This document shows positions 1-8,866 of a stretch of 18,555 nucleotides of DNA, piece by piece. The position numbers were made by a program, and so were the translations under genes. The notes below the pieces were generated by a model, which saw only the letters and a program-made list of their open reading frames with translations, had not been told where the DNA came from and made no database searches. Each line of letters starts with the position of its first letter. The first letter of the stretch is position 1. This DNA comes from Microcaldota archaeon (lineage in GTDB: Archaea; Micrarchaeota; Micrarchaeia; Norongarragalinales; WALN01), in assembly GCA_015522865.1 (NCBI GenBank), contig WALN01000046.1, positions 1 to 18,555 on the forward strand, written 5' to 3'.

Positions 1-3000
1 CGAGTCGAGCACAGCGATCCAGTAGTCCTTTGGGTCTGCTTTTGCAGTAGAGCCTCTGCATCTTGCTGCCTCTATTCCGTTGCTGTTCTCCACAGCAACG
101 CATATTGCATACACTCCATTTGGAAGTTTATTATTATTGCTGTCAGTTCCGTCAAAATTCTTCACGTTAATTATGGATTTGGTAGGACCAGAAATTGTAG
201 AGAGCAGAACATCCTTTTCTGATGGTTTCCATGAGGTAATTTTGTCGCAGCGCGTCTTCTTCATTTTATTAACTAAATCATCGTGATTCATTTTTTCCGA
301 GGCAGAAAGTTCTGAAAGTCCTTCCGTATCTTTGCACTTAACTGCATAAACTTTAAGTGTTTCGTCTTTTTGCAGTTCCCGGCTTAAGTCAACAATGAGT
401 ACTCTTGGGCCCCACAGCTCTTTATATTTGAGTGTTTTTTTCTGTGGGTAAGTCTCTCCCCCTTTCCAGCTTTCAACATAATCTCTGTGGTTTTTGTGCC
501 TTTCATCGTCGGCGGTTAGAGTTTCGCCTTTAGTGTAGTCACCAGTAATCTCTGGATCAGCATCGCTGTTACCATCAAACTTTTCGTATTTGAAGCTGAA
601 AAGTTGGTGTTTGTTGTCACAATGCTTTAACTGAATATTTTTTATTCGTAGTTCCTCAGGCTGATTTGGGGGCGGGGTGGTCTCTTCGGTAGGCGCCACT
701 TTCGGCGTTATGTGTCCTTCTTCGGAGAGTAAGTTAAAGGTGTAGTCGCACTTTCCTGGCTTTATGTTATAATGCTGTGAAGTTGTGCCTCCTACTTCCA
801 TATGTACTGTAACTTTATCTCCCTCTTCCGGCGCCCTCTTCATCTTTACGTGAAATTCCACCTTTGAAGGAAGTTTTGATATAGGATATTTAACCTTATC
901 CACACCATCCTCAAAATACGCGTTTATGCCATTTCCATGAGCTGTTATTTTAATGGTAACAGTACCTTTAACTCCCTCCAGCAGATCTTTATCCGTAGAA
1001 ACTGACGATGTTCGAGAGTATCCTTTTTCTGCATCTCCAGAAAGATACAAGTTAATGCTGTCCCCTTCGCACCAACTAATCTCAGGAGAGGGGGTGGCTG
1101 TTGGTGTTGGTGAAGCTGTTGGGGTGACTGGTGGCTGTTGCAACTGCGGGAACACATTTGTAACCTGTCTTTGGCACCAAGTTGGAAGCACGACTACGTA
1201 AATAATTCTATTCTGTGTCTGTCCGTTTTTGTACCTCACTGTAATTGGTATCTGGCCGTATTGCGGGAAGAAGCCAGGCCGATAAGAAGTCGCAGCATAT
1301 CCCATTACTCCGCGGTAATTTACTCCAAATTGGAACAGCATCCTTCCGTTTTGGACTGAGCAAACGGGAATTCCTGATGCAGCAATCAAGCTCATGCCCC
1401 TCGCCTGCGGAGCAATTGGAGCAGCGAATCCAAATGAAAGCATGTCAGAAGGAATTCTTGAATAAGGTATTGGCACCAAAGGAGATGCGGTCACAGAAAC
1501 TATATCTCCCTTGAGCGTGAAATAGCTACTAAACATTCCCATGCCTCCCTGGCCGGCAATTACGTAAATAAATTTAGGTATCCCATCTGGGAAGTAAGAA
1601 ATGGGAGGGAGTGCATAGTCACACATTCTTGTGTTCAAACCATTGTATGGCTGCGGGTACGAGGGATTTTGGTAGCAGTTGGTGTTCCAATTTGTAGCGC
1701 ACTGAGACATTGAAGTAGAATAGCCGCCTCCAACGCCGCCCGCGTATGAAGCTGCGAGCTGTATTCTTTTAGTTCCGCCTAAATAGGTAACAATCAACTC
1801 TCCTGGTATGTTCATGCCAGAGCCGAACATGCCGTATTGATATGGTTGATTAAAGTAGGCTCCGAAGTCTGCATAGTACTGGTTGTTCCCCCACATTCCC
1901 TGTACTCCTGCATTAAATCCACCATAGAACGAGTGCTCACACATGGGGTTAGATGGATATGTAGAGCAGTAGCCGGAATAATAATAGCCATCATAACCTG
2001 GCGTGTACATAAAGTTTGAACTTAGAGGCATGAAATATGCGCCGTATCTATCGCATCTTACGCTTACATACTGGCCAAGCGGCCCTTCGAGAGTGCATGT
2101 AGGCACCTGGACAAACTGCCCGCATGGCCACGAGTATAATTTTTGAGAAGTGAAAAGTTCAATGTTCATCAAGTCTCCGAGCGTATCAATTGAGCAGTAG
2201 CCAGTAGAGCTAGATGGGACGATGCCGGGTCCAACTAAATTCAAAGTTACAAACAATCTCTTTGTTGACCTCACTCTTCCTCCTGCTTTTGCAGTGAATG
2301 TTACTATGCACTCTCCTTTAGCAGTAACATTGTCAACAGGGATAAACTTAACCTGCAAATCTTCGCCAGCCTTTATCCTCGCGTATTGAGGGAATATAAC
2401 AAATGGTTTGGGAAGTCTCTCAGGAACTGAATGGGCAAGGTCGCATTTCATTGAGGATGAAAGTTTCAGCTCTGAGGATGAGAGCAGGTTCGAAACAGTT
2501 ACTGTCTCTCCTGGGTTGTCATGGCTCTTGCCCTCAAGAGTTATTGTTTCTTTGCTTACATCAATAAAGTCGCCTGCATTTACCGGCAAAATGCACTCCT
2601 CTTTTGTTTTGTATCCTTCTTTTGAGACTCTTATTCCAATAGTGCCAAAATCTTTTGGTTCAACATTTTTAAACACATAAATTCCATCCTCTCCAGAAAA
2701 TCTCTCTCCGTCCCCAACAATTGGCTGCACAGAATCTGCTAATGGCTCTCCATCGCAGTCTTCTAACGAAACTTTTGCATCAGTAACCGGCCTGCCCAAA
2801 CTGTCTTTCACTCCAACTCTCACATTTTTCCTTTCAAGCACATTCAAATTTTCTGGCTTTACTGTTAGAGACTTGAAAGAAAGCCTGCCTTCTACTGAAA
2901 CAAATTTAGAAATGACAACTGGCTTGAGCGATGAGTCTGCCGGGATAAAGTTGAATTTTATTTGAGCATAGGAGTCGGGAGCAGTTGGAGATGCTAAAAC

Positions 3001-5634
3001 CGCGCCGCTTTTCTTCTCTCCTACTTTTAAATTGAGCGGTATTGTTTGAGAATGCTCGCTTGGAGAGGCAAATGAAATCTCATTAGCTTTTTGCATTGCT
3101 GCTGAACCTTTGAATGCTATTGATTTGCTCGAAAGTTTAAGCGAACTGATTCCAGAAGAGGCTGCAAGTATCTCATAGTGAATTAAGAAATCTTTGCCCA
3201 ATTTTACAGGAAATCCATCTTCTCCAATAGTTCCCTCTTCTTTGTCCTCAAAATAAATTTTATAGCATACAAAACCTTCGCATATGAAGGGACTCTTGGA
3301 GAATGGTACTGAAATTGTTTTTGTCCTTGCGTACAATCCGTCCAGGTCCGGAGTTGATGCATTGAAACCAAAATTTTTGTCTTCTGGGGATCTGATCCAG
3401 AGACCTTCTTTCACCATGTACGCTCTGTAGTTAATGTCCAACTGAGGCGCGCTGATTTTCTTCTTTGTCTCAAACTCAACCCTTATCTGCGTGGAGCCTG
3501 CAACAGGCGTCAGGTCAACATTTGCCCATTTATACAACTCGTGCTTAGCCGGCGCATTTGCCATATCATCAGATGCATTTGCAGATGGGTTGAAGCTCTT
3601 GCTCTTTTCAATCCCTTTTATGCCAGAAGCTACAACTCTATAAATGCCAGCGACATCATCTTCCACGTTCGCCTCATTGCCCAATCTCACAAAGAAGCCT
3701 GCTTTGTTTGAGTTCTCCGGAAATGAAACTACGAATTTAGCAATATAATAGCCAGCGTTGCTTATTTCTCTCACTTCCTTTCCATCTCTATTAAATACTC
3801 CGACAAACTCCGCCCTTACTTTTTTTGAAAGCCCTTTTGGGATTAAATAAAACTCTATCTCTTTTTTCTCTCTTGGCTTGAAAGTGTAGTTTGAAATAGT
3901 TTGAGTTTGGTAGGAGGGAGACAAAGCTCTAAAGCTGAACTCTCCTGTTGGCTCAAATTTAATTGAACAGCTCCCATTAGCAGTAGTGCACTGCCCCACT
4001 TTTCTGCCTTTTTCATTTAGCGCCTCAAATTTTACATTTGGTATTACTTTCTTTGTAAGAAAATCATAAGCAGTAAGCTTCGCAGTTGCGTCTGGTGCAA
4101 CTAACTCTATAGATAAATTGACATCGCTGCCAACATAGGCGACATCGCTCTTTCCAACTTTCTCATCTTTTGTTGCAGATGCATATATAGAATAGTGTCT
4201 GCGCTCTATCTGAGCAGGTATATCATATTGGACAACTCCCTCGTCGTCTGTGAACTCTGCGGGCAGGCCTAAATTATATCCGTCTGAAGAATAGAGCGTT
4301 ACCTGCGCATTCGAAATTAGATTTCCATTATCGCCAACAACAACAACTGCATGATAAAAAGAGCCAACAACTTTCTTATGCAGAACAATTGTTTTTGTCA
4401 CACCGCTCATTAAATTTTTCATTCTGTTTGGTAGCAGACCGTCTTTATATGCAGTAGCATAAATTCTTACGCCTGGAGAAATTTCAAATTCTGCAAAACC
4501 TTGCAAATCAGTTTCCTTTTCTCCGAGAAATGAAGAGTCTGATTGAGAGAACAAATCAACTGTTGCTCCTTCAATTGCGGTTCCGTTCTCATCAACTGTC
4601 TTTATTTTCAATATATTCTGCGGGATTTGCGCAGGCTGCATAGGAGCACTAACAACTATATCCGAATCATCTTCAGCTGTGTAGAGCTTTGATTTGAATT
4701 TTAAATATTTGTGCTGCGGGTCTTCTGCAAGCACGTAAAAACTCGCGCCAATATCAACTGTGAAAAACGCCATGCCGTCGCTTCCCGTAGCATCGCTGTC
4801 TATTACTGAATTGTCAGTTCCAATTAAACTAACTTTTATTTGTGGGAGTGGAGCTCCGCCAGAATAAACATCAACAGTTACATGGGCAGTTGTTGGTGTG
4901 AAGGTAGGTGTGGGGGTGGGGGTGGTTGCTGAAGTTAACATTATATTTATCCCAGAACTCAGCTGAGCTTTTGAATAAGTTTGTGAAAAATCTTCATATC
5001 CTTCTGCAGTAACAGCAATTGTTGCAGAGTCGGGTATATCTCCATTTACATCAAAACTCACTTCTCCAGAGTCGTCAGTGAACTGGAAATCTTGATCCCC
5101 ATTAGAATAATTAATTCCAACAGGTGCCATGGAAACTGGACCGTACTCATCAGACACTCTTACTGTTATCGAGGAAGTTGGGGGCGTTTGCGGCGCCGAA
5201 TCTAAATAAAGAGTTGGTTTATTGTCAGTAACATCAGATAAATCTTTCTCCTCGAAACCACTCTTCGTAGCTTTAATTGTGATTTTTCTATTTTTAGGTA
5301 TGTTGGAAAAGGTGGCTATGCCATCCTCTCCAGAGGAAGCGCAATCTATCTCTTCTCCAGTATTGTAATCCAAAACGCATACATTAGCTCGCGGGATGCT
5401 GTTACCATCATGATCAAGCACTCTGACCGCTATTGTTTTCGTGTTGCCAACGGCTCCTGTATAGCTAGCTAAAAAGAAGCCCGCTATTGCCAGGACAGCT
5501 ATTATCAAAACAGGCACTAAAATTTGCGGAGCTGGTACGCCCTTGTCCTCAAGTTCAGCAATAAAATCATTATATTTCTCTTTTATTTCGTCAAATTTCT
5601 CCAAAATAGATTCTTTTATTTCATCCATATCCAT
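1..5634 (-). CDS. Giant membrane-anchored surface protein with repeated beta-sandwich domains (C-terminus beyond window)
   Basis: The reading frame runs without a stop from ATG at 5634 to the left edge, giving at least 1,878 residues; the stop codon lies outside. GGTG about 7 nt upstream and a TATA-like box at 5669-5678 support this start. Residues 1-36 are charged and helical, presumably cytoplasmic. Residues about 37-58 form one hydrophobic anchor. Then follow at least six carboxypeptidase-regulatory/Ig-like modules at about 66-146, 153-234, 251-325, 339-416, 425-505 and 514-575, each with a D-x-x-G-x-x-x-F-type turn. A similar module lies at about 923-1008. Pro/Thr linkers lie at about 236-248 and 1504-1518, and a Pro-rich one near 1648. 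Residues about 1195-1320 are rich in Tyr, Gly, Asn and Phe with several Cys. The family is known for adhesive or S-layer-like proteins, but I recognise no specific member. A surface structural or adhesion role is inferred. Frame was spot-checked near 3540, 1740 and 60. Confidence 0.85.
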   Translation of the reverse strand, partial: MDMDEIKESILEKFDEIKEKYNDFIAELEDKGVPAPQILVPVLIIAVLAIAGFFLASYTGAVGNTKTIAVRVLDHDGNSIPRANVCVLDYNTGEEIDCASSGEDGIATFSNIPKNRKITIKATKSGFEEKDLSDVTDNKPTLYLDSAPQTPPTSSITVRVSDEYGPVSMAPVGINYSNGDQDFQFTDDSGEVSFDVNGDIPDSATIAVTAEGYEDFSQTYSKAQLSSGINIMLTSATTPTPTPTFTPTTAHVTVDVYSGGAPLPQIKVSLIGTDNSVIDSDATGSDGMAFFTVDIGASFYVLAEDPQHKYLKFKSKLYTAEDDSDIVVSAPMQPAQIPQNILKIKTVDENGTAIEGATVDLFSQSDSSFLGEKETDLQGFAEFEISPGVRIYATAYKDGLLPNRMKNLMSGVTKTIVLHKKVVGSFYHAVVVVGDNGNLISNAQVTLYSSDGYNLGLPAEFTDDEGVVQYDIPAQIERRHYSIYASATKDEKVGKSDVAYVGSDVNLSIELVAPDATAKLTAYDFLTKKVIPNVKFEALNEKGRKVGQCTTANGSCSIKFEPTGEFSFRALSPSYQTQTISNYTFKPREKKEIEFYLIPKGLSKKVRAEFVGVFNRDGKEVREISNAGYYIAKFVVSFPENSNKAGFFVRLGNEANVEDDVAGIYRVVASGIKGIEKSKSFNPSANASDDMANAPAKHELYKWANVDLTPVAGSTQIRVEFETKKKISAPQLDINYRAYMVKEGLWIRSPEDKNFGFNASTPDLDGLYARTKTISVPFSKSPFICEGFVCYKIYFEDKEEGTIGEDGFPVKLGKDFLIHYEILAASSGISSLKLSSKSIAFKGSAAMQKANEISFASPSEHSQTIPLNLKVGEKKSGAVLASPTAPDSYAQIKFNFIPADSSLKPVVISKFVSVEGRLSFKSLTVKPENLNVLERKNVRVGVKDSLGRPVTDAKVSLEDCDGEPLADSVQPIVGDGERFSGEDGIYVFKNVEPKDFGTIGIRVSKEGYKTKEECILPVNAGDFIDVSKETITLEGKSHDNPGETVTVSNLLSSSELKLSSSMKCDLAHSVPERLPKPFVIFPQYARIKAGEDLQVKFIPVDNVTAKGECIVTFTAKAGGRVRSTKRLFVTLNLVGPGIVPSSSTGYCSIDTLGDLMNIELFTSQKLYSWPCGQFVQVPTCTLEGPLGQYVSVRCDRYGAYFMPLSSNFMYTPGYDGYYYSGYCSTYPSNPMCEHSFYGGFNAGVQGMWGNNQYYADFGAYFNQPYQYGMFGSGMNIPGELIVTYLGGTKRIQLAASYAGGVGGGYSTSMSQCATNWNTNCYQNPSYPQPYNGLNTRMCDYALPPISYFPDGIPKFIYVIAGQGGMGMFSSYFTLKGDIVSVTASPLVPIPYSRIPSDMLSFGFAAPIAPQARGMSLIAASGIPVCSVQNGRMLFQFGVNYRGVMGYAATSYRPGFFPQYGQIPITVRYKNGQTQNRIIYVVVLPTWCQRQVTNVFPQLQQPPVTPTASPTPTATPSPEISWCEGDSINLYLSGDAEKGYSRTSSVSTDKDLLEGVKGTVTIKITAHGNGINAYFEDGVDKVKYPISKLPSKVEFHVKMKRAPEEGDKVTVHMEVGGTTSQHYNIKPGKCDYTFNLLSEEGHITPKVAPTEETTPPPNQPEELRIKNIQLKHCDNKHQLFSFKYEKFDGNSDADPEITGDYTKGETLTADDERHKNHRDYVESWKGGETYPQKKTLKYKELWGPRVLIVDLSRELQKDETLKVYAVKCKDTEGLSELSASEKMNHDDLVNKMKKTRCDKITSWKPSEKDVLLSTISGPTKSIINVKNFDGTDSNNNKLPNGVYAICVAVENSNGIEAARCRGSTAKADPKDYWIAVLDS

Positions 5635-5668
5635 AAGAACACCTACACTATTATTTAGGCTAAAAAGA

Positions 5669-5678
5669 ATATAAAAAG
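5669..5678 (-). promoter_or_regulatory. TATA-like box of the giant surface protein gene
   Basis: On the minus strand this reads CTTTTTATAT, centred about 39 nt before the ATG at 5634. With usual archaeal spacing, transcription would start near 5647 and leave a leader of about 13 nt that contains the GGTG ribosome binding site. It suggests the gene has its own promoter in the 80-nt gap after lonB. This is motif reading only. Confidence 0.45.
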
Positions 5679-5714
5679 ATTGCTGAAATAGAGCAAAAAT
5701 AACCAATAATCTAA

Positions 5715-7589
5715 TTAAACAAATTCCTTCTTAATTCTCTTCAAAAGTTTTTTTGTTTTTGGTGAGTCCTTCAATGCACTTTTCAGCACATCATAAACAT
5801 TTGAAACGGGAATTATTTGTATCTTCTTTAATTGTTGGGGAGTCAAAACAACATCCTGCTTATTAGCTTCTGGAATTATAACTCTCTTAATCCCCCCCTC
5901 AATAGCTGCTTCAATTTTATAAGTAACGCCGCCAACAGGCAAAACATCCCCCCTCACAGAAAGCGAACCCGTCATTGCAGTATCCTGCCTAATTGGGATG
6001 TTCTCAAAAGCAGAAATTACTGCTGTTGCAACTGAGATTGAAGCTGAATCCCCTTCAACTCCGCCCGGTGTCTGCAAAAATTGGATGTGTATATCGTGGT
6101 TTGAAACTTCTTTTCCAGTATGCTTTTTAATTAATGAACTTACATTTTCAACTGCCTCTTTTGCTATTTCTCCCAACTTTCCCGTTGCGATTGTCCTCCC
6201 CTGGGATTTTGAAGCAGCTGGCACAACCTCTGCAACAAGTGGCAGGACAACACCAGAATAGCCGCCCATAACCGCAAGCCCATTTACCTGCCCTGTTTTG
6301 TACCCTTTTGACATAAACACCTGATAGTCTTTTTTCAGCCCAATTATCTGTCTCGCCATCTGATACTCAACAGTTGTTGCAATACTTTTAGCTTTTATAA
6401 CATGTTCCCGGCTAACTAATTTTTTTCCCTGCTCTTTTGCCAAATCCCCGGCAGCCCTTATTAAACCGCCAAGCTCTCTAAGTTTAAGTGTAAGGCGATT
6501 CTTCCTGTTAGCTCTCTTCTCCGCTTCCTTTATAATTTCTTCCACTGCTCCTTTTGAGAACGGCGGTATTTTTCCGTCCTTTGCAACTTCCTGAGCAACA
6601 AACTGAACCAGCTTCTGTCTATTTTCAACAGTATCCTTCATTGTTTCTTCCATATACGCCTCATAACCATAACCCCGTATCCTTGAGCGCAGAGCAGGAT
6701 GCATCTTTTGTATATCTTCATAATTGCCAGCTGCAATTAAAACAAAATCGCACGGAACTGGTTCTGTTCTCACAAGAGCCCCTGAACTCATTTCGCTCTG
6801 GCCAGTTATTGGATATTTGCGCTCCTGCATTGCTGTCAACAATTCCTGCTGAGCTTTGGGAGCAAGTGTTGAAATTTCATCAATGAACAAGACGCCTTTG
6901 TGAGCTTTATGCACAAAGCCCGCCTCAACTCTTAAATGCGCGGGCGTCCCAAGTCCGCCGCTCTGAAACGGGTCATGCCGAACATCTCCCAATAGTGCGC
7001 CTGCCCTTGCGCCTGTCGCATCAATAAACGGGGCGGTTCTCCTTTCTGAATTGTCAACTAATAATTTGTACTTCTCTGTTGAAGGGCTCATAATTCTCGC
7101 CTTTCCAAGCTGCATAGAAAAAACCAAGACTCCGCCCATAATTAAGGTTCCAAGAAGTAGTGCGGCGGTAATCACATCTCCGAAATATTGCCTTCCATAA
7201 AATAAGAGAGCAAGTGAAGAGAAGAAAATAAAAATAGTTATTAGAAAGTTGGGCTGCCCCGCTCCCATTTTCAGTTGTTTCTTCTGCTGCTCAATAATTT
7301 TTTTGCCTTGCCCCGCTTTAACTGCTAAAATTTTCGGTACGTTTTCATCATCTGGATTCTGCGCAACCAAAATATCCTCCAATTCAGTAACTGGAAGCAA
7401 ATCGGCCATTGCCTGGGCAATCATGCTCTTGCCAGTCCCGGGAGTTCCGACTAATAAAACATTTCTCTTCTGCTTGGCTGCTTTCCTTATTATATTTATA
7501 GCTTTGTCCTGCCCTATAACCTGGTCTACTAAGTGCTTGGGAACTGGAATCGATGCAGTAGTTTCTGGGATGTATAGCTTCTTCTTCAT
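5715..7589 (-). CDS. lonB: Archaeal membrane-anchored Lon protease (LonB)
   Basis: ATP-dependent serine protease that degrades misfolded and regulatory proteins at the cytoplasmic face of the membrane. The 624-residue length fits archaeal LonB. Walker A is GTPGTGKS at residues 48-55 and Walker B is LFIDE ending at E238. Two hydrophobic segments at about 114-131 and 138-158 lie inside the AAA+ domain between Walker A and Walker B, the hallmark of LonB. The C-terminal protease domain has the catalytic dyad Ser515 (in EGDSAS) and Lys558 (in TYKIEA). AGGT a few nt before the ATG serves as ribosome binding site. It lies 51 nt downstream of a membrane-protein gene and 80 nt upstream of the giant surface protein, all on one strand. 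No truncation or missing catalytic residue is seen. Confidence 0.97.
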   Translation of the reverse strand: MKKKLYIPETTASIPVPKHLVDQVIGQDKAINIIRKAAKQKRNVLLVGTPGTGKSMIAQAMADLLPVTELEDILVAQNPDDENVPKILAVKAGQGKKIIEQQKKQLKMGAGQPNFLITIFIFFSSLALLFYGRQYFGDVITAALLLGTLIMGGVLVFSMQLGKARIMSPSTEKYKLLVDNSERRTAPFIDATGARAGALLGDVRHDPFQSGGLGTPAHLRVEAGFVHKAHKGVLFIDEISTLAPKAQQELLTAMQERKYPITGQSEMSSGALVRTEPVPCDFVLIAAGNYEDIQKMHPALRSRIRGYGYEAYMEETMKDTVENRQKLVQFVAQEVAKDGKIPPFSKGAVEEIIKEAEKRANRKNRLTLKLRELGGLIRAAGDLAKEQGKKLVSREHVIKAKSIATTVEYQMARQIIGLKKDYQVFMSKGYKTGQVNGLAVMGGYSGVVLPLVAEVVPAASKSQGRTIATGKLGEIAKEAVENVSSLIKKHTGKEVSNHDIHIQFLQTPGGVEGDSASISVATAVISAFENIPIRQDTAMTGSLSVRGDVLPVGGVTYKIEAAIEGGIKRVIIPEANKQDVVLTPQQLKKIQIIPVSNVYDVLKSALKDSPKTKKLLKRIKKEFV

Positions 7590-7640
7590 AACTACCTCTC
7601 TCAGCGCAGAATTAAAAAAGTTTTGTAGCGCCTAAATTTA

Positions 7641-8768
7641 CTATGCCTTCTGCCCAACTACTGCATTGAGCGCCACTCCTTGGAATGCAATTATTACCAT
7701 TGTAGCTATTGAAACAAGCACAAAGCTTACAATTGTAAGCGTGGAGCCGGCTTTTATTAGATCTTTAATAATTGAGAGTATAATGCCATTGAAAACTAAA
7801 TCTGTGAGCGCGGCAGAACCGTAAACAAAGAACAAAACTCCAACCACTAAAGGAACATTTTTAATTTTTTTAATTGCCTTACCAAATGCGGTGCCTATAC
7901 CAGAGCCAAGAGCGACATAGGGAAGCGCGAGAGCAAACAAACAACCAACAGCAAAGCTAATTAGAAAGCCGATTCCGCCCTTTATGTAAGAGCCGAGGTA
8001 GAACACAACAATGGGGAAGAGAAAGGCAAACAGAATACTGCTTCCGCCCATCACAGAAAAAAATTGTGAAAATCCATATTTCTGTTCATAGAGTGATTTT
8101 ACAATCGCCATAACCGCAAGAACTCCAAGGGCAGCAAAAATAAGCATCAAAACCAACCCAATAAGCAGCGCCATTTTCATATCATCTCTAAGGTGGGACT
8201 CTCCAAATGAATCAAATGCCGGCCTAAACAACATGCCCGCATTGCTCACCCCAATCAAACCAGGTATGCGGTCAGCAGCAGCGGGGAAAGAAAAGTTCGG
8301 AAGCATAGAAGACGCAAACCCAAGAGATGCAGTCATCATTCCCTGCATCATCTTTGTTTGGGGCCCTCCCTGAATCATTGAGGCTATAGGAAATGCGCCC
8401 ATTATTGTATCTCCGCGCACAGGCATTTTCATAACTGTTGAAATTCCAACAACTAAACCAAATGCTATTATAAACGCGAATATTGGAACAACAATAGCAG
8501 GCATGCTGAGGCTCGGCTTTGTAATCACTTTTTCAATTTGTTTTATTTCGTAGAGCGTGCCTGAGTTCGAAGGAGACGAAGATTCTGAGAGAATTTTTTG
8601 AGCTCTTTCTTCAGGCATGGGCGGGGAGGTGGGCTCGGCCTCATTAAACGCTCCGTTGATATCTTCTTCAGACCAGCCAGAACCAGAAAGCGCCTGCCTA
8701 ATTTTGTCGTCCGAAATTCCCCGGCCTCTCTGCCCTTGTATGTAATTCAAGAGACGCTCATCTACCAT
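7641..8768 (-). CDS. Polytopic membrane protein with N-terminal helical module, unknown function
   Basis: A 375-residue protein. Residues 1-45 form a soluble helical module with the pattern L-x-x-Y-I ... G-x-S-x-x-x-I-x-x-A-L ... G-W-S-x-x-D-I. In my knowledge this module is common at the N-terminus of membrane proteins in DPANN and related archaea. A polar linker to about 85 follows, then a transmembrane helix at about 89-112. A Met- and Phe-rich loop spans about 113-198, and a bundle of four or more transmembrane helices runs from about 200 to the end. The layout resembles Yip1-type proteins, but I see no diagnostic motif, so the function is unknown. There is no GGTG before the ATG; a TATA-like box about 26 nt upstream suggests a leaderless transcript. 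It may be transcribed together with lonB. Confidence 0.85.
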   Translation of the reverse strand: MVDERLLNYIQGQRGRGISDDKIRQALSGSGWSEEDINGAFNEAEPTSPPMPEERAQKILSESSSPSNSGTLYEIKQIEKVITKPSLSMPAIVVPIFAFIIAFGLVVGISTVMKMPVRGDTIMGAFPIASMIQGGPQTKMMQGMMTASLGFASSMLPNFSFPAAADRIPGLIGVSNAGMLFRPAFDSFGESHLRDDMKMALLIGLVLMLIFAALGVLAVMAIVKSLYEQKYGFSQFFSVMGGSSILFAFLFPIVVFYLGSYIKGGIGFLISFAVGCLFALALPYVALGSGIGTAFGKAIKKIKNVPLVVGVLFFVYGSAALTDLVFNGIILSIIKDLIKAGSTLTIVSFVLVSIATMVIIAFQGVALNAVVGQKA

Positions 8769-8787
8769 ATTTAAATTAATAGCTGCT

Positions 8788-8797
8788 CCTTAAAAAG
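8788..8797 (-). promoter_or_regulatory. TATA-like box of the membrane-protein gene
   Basis: The minus strand reads CTTTTTAAGG, centred about 26 nt before the ATG at 8768. Usual archaeal spacing would place the transcription start at the start codon, so the message would be leaderless. The box overlaps the left arm of the 18-bp palindrome at 8791-8808. Confidence 0.4.
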
Positions 8798-8808
8798 TTA
8801 ACTTTTTA
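8791..8808. repeat. 18-bp perfect palindrome in a divergent promoter region
   Basis: TAAAAAGTTAACTTTTTA is perfectly self-complementary around 8799/8800. It lies in the 98-nt gap between the divergent membrane-protein gene and RNase Z and covers the TATA-like box of the former. It could be the operator of a dimeric repressor that occludes TBP, or a chance product of AT-rich DNA. Confidence 0.6.
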
Positions 8809-8836
8809 GTTTTGCTCTTAGGCGATATCTACAAAT

Positions 8837-8846
8837 GTTAAAAAAG
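8837..8846 (+). promoter_or_regulatory. TATA-like box of the RNase Z gene
   Basis: GTTAAAAAAG is centred about 26 nt before the ATG at 8867. No Shine-Dalgarno motif lies before that ATG, which fits a leaderless message. The region is AT-rich throughout, so the exact box is uncertain. Confidence 0.35.
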
Positions 8847-8866
8847 AGTTTTGGATAAATATAAGT

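Noticed and set aside
945..2680. Several open frames of 60-90 codons on the plus strand, and a few on the minus strand, within the giant gene
   Set aside because: They lie within the long minus-strand frame, lack ribosome binding sites and give low-complexity or unlike-protein translations; the giant frame explains the region.
4900..4925. G-rich run on the plus strand that could form a quadruplex
   Set aside because: It is the complement of Thr-Pro codons in a linker; a similar run near 1090-1125 has the same explanation. No independent evidence of a DNA structure role.
7070..7265. Hydrophobic insert in the Lon ATPase domain as a sign of gene fusion or misassembly
   Set aside because: Two membrane helices between Walker A and B are the normal architecture of archaeal LonB.
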